DNA from: CAZTCJ01 sp964612085
GTDB lineage: Bacteria > Pseudomonadota > Alphaproteobacteria > JAJFIK01
Assembly (NCBI GenBank): GCA_964612085.1
Contig: CAZTCJ010000116.1
Span: 1 to 10,006 of the forward strand
Reading direction: 5' to 3'
DNA length: 10,006 bases
The notes below the pieces were generated by a model. It was not told the origin of the DNA. It did no database searches and saw only the letters and a list, made by a program, of their open reading frames with translations. Position numbers and translations under genes: made by a program. Every line of letters begins with the position of its first letter. The first letter of the stretch is position 1. Below are positions 7,016-10,006 of this stretch, in pieces.

Positions 7016-9382
7016 TCAATCGACCATTTCGGGGACCTTGCCGCCGGCGCCTTCCGAGCCCGGATCGTCGTCCGAGCGGCCGCGCGAGCGGGACTGGGGC
7101 GACTCGATGATCTCGAAGGCGAGCTTTTCGGTGCCGTCTTCCGCCTTCTCCACGGTGACCACCACGGTGCCGCCGCGCATCAGCTTGCCGAAGAGCAATT
7201 CGTCCGCCAGCGGCTTCTTGATATGCTCCTGGATCACGCGGCCCATGGGACGCGCGCCCATGCGGTCGTCATAGCCCTCGCGCACCAGCCAGTCGATCGC
7301 CTCGTCCGACAGTTCGAAGCTGACATTACGGTCCTGAAGCTGAGCTTCCAGTTGCAGCACGAATTTCTGCGCCACATGGCGGACCACATCGACCGGCAGG
7401 GCGTTGAAGGAAATGACGCCGTCGAGCCGATTGCGGAATTCCGGCGTGAACAGACGGTTGATTGCTTCCTCGTCCTCGCCTTCCCGGTTGGTCCGTCCAA
7501 AGCCGATCGAGGACTTCTGCATGTCGGCCGCGCCCGCATTGGTGGTCATGATCAGGATGACATTGCGGAAATCGATCTGCTTGCCGTTGTGGTCGGTCAG
7601 CTTGCCGTGATCCATCACCTGCAAGAGAACGTTGAACAGGTCGGGATGGGCCTTCTCGATCTCATCGAGCAGAAGCACACAATGCGGGTGCTGATCGATA
7701 CCGTCCGTCAGCAGGCCGCCCTGATCGAAGCCGACATAGCCGGGAGGGGCGCCGATAAGACGCGAAACGGTGTGCCGTTCCATATATTCCGACATATCGA
7801 AGCGCAACAGTTCGACGCCAAGCAGATTGGAGAGCTGGCGCGCCACTTCGGTTTTCCCCACGCCCGTGGGGCCTGAGAACAAATAGCAGCCGATCGGCTT
7901 TTCCGGCTCGCGCAGGCCCGCACGAGCAAGCTTGATTGCCGAGGACAGTGCCGTGATCGCCTGGTCCTGACCGAACACAACGCGTTTCAGATCGGCCGGC
8001 AGATTTTTGAGCAGGTCGGAGTCTGTCTTGGACACGGTCTTCGGCGGTATCCGCGCCATCGTCGCAACGGTCGCTTCGACTTCACGGATGCCGACAGTCT
8101 TTTTGCGCCGTGAAGTCGGCAGCAGCATTTGCGATGCGCCGGTCTCATCGATCACGTCGATGGCTTTGTCGGGCAGCTTACGGTCGTGAATATATTTGGC
8201 CGAAAGCTCCACAGCCGCTTTGATGGCTTGCTGGGTGTATTTGATTTTATGGAAATCCTCAAAATAAGGCTTCAGGCCTTTGAGGATTTCAACGGCATCT
8301 GTGACCGTCGGCTCGGACACATCGATCTTCTGGAACCGGCGGACCAGCGCCCGGTCCTTTTCGAAATGCTGACGGTATTCTTTATAAGTCTTCGAGCCGA
8401 TGCAGCGCAGCGCCCCTCATTGCAGCGCTGGCTTAAGCAGGTTCGATGCGTCCATCGCACCGCCTGAGGTCGCGCCTGCGCCAATGACGGTGTGAATTTC
8501 GTCGATGAACATGATCGCGCCGGGATAAGCTTCGATTTCGCGCATCACGGCCTTGAGCCGTTCTTCGAAATCGCCGCGATAGCGCGTGCCGGCCAGGAGC
8601 GCTCCCATATCGAGCTGGAAAATCGTCGCGTTCGCCAGGACTTCCGGTACTTCGCCGCGAATGATCTTGCGCGATAATCCTTCCGCGATCGCTGTCTTGC
8701 CGACGCCGGGATCGCCGACGAAAAGCGGATTATTCTTTTGGCGACGGCAGAGCACTTGAACCGTGCGGTCGATCTCCTTGGCGCGGCCGATCAGCGGATC
8801 GATGCGGCCATCGCGCGCTTTATCGTTCAGATTGACGCAATAGACTTCCAGCGCATCGCCCGAGCGCTTCTTGTCTTCGCCCGATTCCACGGTCGCCGCG
8901 TCGTCTTCCACGCCCCGCACAACGCGCGGTTCGGACATGCCGGGCCGTTTCGCGATCCCGTGCGAAATATAATTCACCGCATCGAAGCGGGTCATATCCT
9001 GTTCTTGAAGGAAGTAAGCGGCGTGGCTTTCGCGCTCAGCGAAGATGGCGACAAGCACATTTGCGCCCGTGACTTCCTCGCGTCCCGATGACTGGACATG
9101 CACAACCGCGCGATGAATGACGCGCTGGAACCCGGCGGTCGGCTGGGCTTCGGTGTCGTGGTCGACAACAAGATTTTCCAGATCGGTATCCAGATATTCG
9201 ATCAGCTTGCCGCGCAGGAGATCGAGGTCGACATTGCAGGCCCGCATGACGGCAGCCGCATCGCGGTCGTCGACAAGCGACAACAGCAAGTGTTCTAAGG
9301 TCGCATACTCATGGTTACGCTCATTGGCGAATTCGAGGGCGCGGTGGAGAGACTCTTCGAGACTGGAAGCAAATGAGGGCAC
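7016..9382 (-). pseudogene. clpA: clpA, ATP-dependent Clp protease ATPase subunit, interrupted by an in-frame TGA
   Basis: ClpA is the hexameric AAA+ unfoldase that feeds proteins into ClpP. The 788-codon frame has all expected parts: N domain with the EESLHRAL and ATLEHLLLSLVDD repeats (residues 1 to about 143), first Walker A GDPGVGKT (223-230), pore loop RYRG (267-270), Walker B IMFIDE (290-295), second Walker A GPTGVGKT (504-511), GYVGFDQGG pore loop (548-556), Walker B VLLLDE (569-574), the ClpP-docking IGF (626-628), FRNRLD (649-654) and the sensor-2 GARPMGR (709-715). Codon 322 is TGA (8417-8419), in the place where relatives have Ser in a (Q/S)SG segment; the frame then continues without an indel. 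As read, only a 321-residue piece would be made. GTG at 9382 starts the gene, with purine-rich AAGGAATAGGA before it, six bases after clpS. The C-terminal 30 residues are a polar tail. A sequence error is the main alternative to a real null allele. Confidence 0.9.
8417..8419 (-). other. In-frame TGA stop inside clpA (codon 322)
   Basis: The minus strand reads CTG CAA TGA GGG GCG CTG CGC TGC, i.e. L-Q-stop-G-A-L-R-C, against L-L-S-S-G-K-I-R in E. coli ClpA. Both flanks are in the same frame and align without a gap, so a single substitution (for example TCA to TGA) explains it. TGA is a normal terminal stop in this window (cyclase, RidA, acyltransferase, clpA end), so reassignment is not supported. 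Confidence 0.9.
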
Positions 9383-9388
9383 TGGGTC

Positions 9389-9718
9389 CTATTCCTTTTC
9401 CATTGTACACTGTAACGGATGTAGATGCTGGCGGGCGAAGTTCATCACCTGAGCAACTTTCGTTTCCGCCACCTCATATGTGTAGACCCCGCAAATACCG
9501 ACCCCTTTCTGATGGACATGCATCATGATCCTGTTCGCCTCATCGTGCTGCTTATTGAAGAAGCGCTCAAGCACAAAAACGACGAAGTCCATCGGCGTAT
9601 AATCGTCGTTGAGCAGGAGCACTTTGTAAAGATTTGGCCGTTTTGTTTTCGGCTCGGTTTTCGTAACGATGCCACCGCGCATATCTCCGTCGTCGCCGTC
9701 GTTCTTTTTCTTAGACAT
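9389..9718 (-). CDS. clpS: ClpS, N-degron adaptor for ClpA
   Basis: ClpS binds destabilising N-terminal residues and hands the substrate to the ClpA N domain. The protein from the ATG at 9718 has 109 residues: an acidic, flexible N-terminal tail of about 20 residues, then the core PNLYKVLLLNDDYTPMDFVVFVLERFF, with the N-D-D-x-T-P-M pocket residues, followed by the MHVHQKGVGICGVYTYEVAETK segment containing the pocket histidine, and the C-terminus HPLQCTMEKE. All binding-pocket residues look intact. The frame stays open upstream to 9934, with further ATGs at 9733, 9742 and 9793, none with a strong ribosome site; 9718 gives the usual family length but also has a poor site, so the start is uncertain. 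The TAG stop lies six bases before the clpA GTG, indicating translational coupling. Confidence 0.93.
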   Translation of the reverse strand: MSKKKNDGDDGDMRGGIVTKTEPKTKRPNLYKVLLLNDDYTPMDFVVFVLERFFNKQHDEANRIMMHVHQKGVGICGVYTYEVAETKVAQVMNFARQHLHPLQCTMEKE

Positions 9719-10006
9719 CAAGACGTGGGGCATGGTTTGCATTGCATCGCCCGCGCTTGTGCCAATCCCTTTATTTTTGCCTCTTTGCCGCATGATTGAA
9801 TTGCAATGACGATGTGATAATAAACCCAGATATTGAAAATTTTCCTTCCGCGCCGCGCTTTTAAAAGATTGGGTTTTACACCCATCAGTTTCAATGGCCC
9901 GAAATCGCGAAGGCACCCGCATCAACCATAACACTATAGCGCGGGCAGCAAAAAGACCCAGCTTTCAACTCTCACAGTCTTCCTTTCCGCAAAGCCGCTG
10001 AAAGCT
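9719..10006 (-). promoter_or_regulatory. Upstream leader and promoter region of clpS-clpA
   Basis: These 288 bases hold no recognisable gene. The frame of clpS is open across most of it, but that part lacks family similarity. The region from about 9811 to 9870 is AT-rich for this genome and carries TATTAT (minus strand, 9817-9822) without a good -35 partner; TATAGT (minus strand, 9933-9938) is another -10-like hexamer. A small TGGGT/ACCCA hairpin is at 9870-9884. The promoter cannot be placed with confidence, nor can a heat-shock type be claimed. Confidence 0.35.
9960..10006. repeat. Inverted repeat AGCTTTCA ... TGAAAGCT at the window edge
   Basis: Eight-base arms at 9960-9967 and 9999-10006 are perfect reverse complements separated by 31 bases. 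The right arm touches the window end, so it may extend. It could be a structure at the 3' end of the gene upstream of clpS or chance. Confidence 0.25.

Noticed and set aside
6974..7876. Long plus-strand open frame opposite the 3' half of clpA
   Set aside because: It mirrors the ClpA frame, has no recognisable motif, and is explained by codon bias of the real gene.
7016..8320. Separate gene for the C-terminal ClpA half, starting at GTG 8320
   Set aside because: The residues between the stop and this GTG still match ClpA, no good ribosome site precedes it, and a start there would fall inside ATPase domain 1. Reinitiation cannot be excluded but is not supported.
8417..8419. TGA read as an amino acid (Trp reassignment or selenocysteine)
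   Set aside because: The aligned position is serine in relatives, not tryptophan or cysteine, and TGA ends several other genes in this window at the expected place. No evidence for a selenocysteine element was seen.
8320..8419. Frameshift rather than nonsense mutation in clpA
   Set aside because: The residues on both sides of the stop are in the same frame and align to ClpA without a missing or extra base.
9811..9938. Heat-shock (RpoH) promoter for clpS-clpA
   Set aside because: -10-like hexamers exist, but no properly spaced -35 element matching a heat-shock consensus was found.

Overview
The window looks like chromosomal DNA from a GC-rich alphaproteobacterium. The supporting markers are a DUF1849/EipB-type envelope protein, a COG3146 FemAB-like acyltransferase, and a tightly coupled clpS-clpA pair whose ClpS and ClpA read as alphaproteobacterial. 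The order and genus cannot be fixed from the sequence alone. No rRNA, tRNA, CRISPR array, insertion sequence or phage gene was seen.

Layout. Bases 1-797 (minus strand) hold the first 265 codons of an EipB-family periplasmic protein that runs off the left edge. A 357-base divergent intergenic region (798-1154) with two short perfect inverted repeats separates it from a small soluble diguanylate cyclase (1155-1859, plus). Then comes a compact plus-strand run with gaps of only 11-22 bases: RidA-family protein (1920-2387), COG3146 FemAB-like acyltransferase (2399-3607), exported M19 zinc dipeptidase (3630-4886), NAD-type short-chain dehydrogenase (4909-5721) and a HIT hydrolase (5742-6158). These five genes look like one operon, possibly read on from the cyclase gene 60 bases upstream. 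A 60-base convergent gap follows. On the minus strand, read from the right, are clpS (9389-9718), clpA (7016-9382) and a cysteine-containing lipoprotein of unknown family (6219-6980). The last 288 bases are the clpS leader and promoter region.

How the genes fit together. ClpS delivers N-degron substrates to the ClpA unfoldase, which feeds ClpP. EipB, the dipeptidase and the lipoprotein are predicted to act in the periplasm or envelope. The cyclase would make c-di-GMP, and RidA and HIT proteins are housekeeping metabolite-repair and nucleotide hydrolases. The dipeptidase/SDR pair looks like an accessory insertion in an otherwise housekeeping cluster, but that rests on general knowledge of alphaproteobacterial gene order.

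The most notable observation is that clpA is interrupted by an in-frame TGA at codon 322 (8417-8419), at a position that is normally serine, with the rest of the frame fully open on both sides and no indel. As read, the cell would make only an N-terminal ClpA fragment that lacks the second ATPase domain and the ClpP-docking loop. This may be a true nonsense mutation or a sequence error. I see no convincing new multi-gene system in this window.
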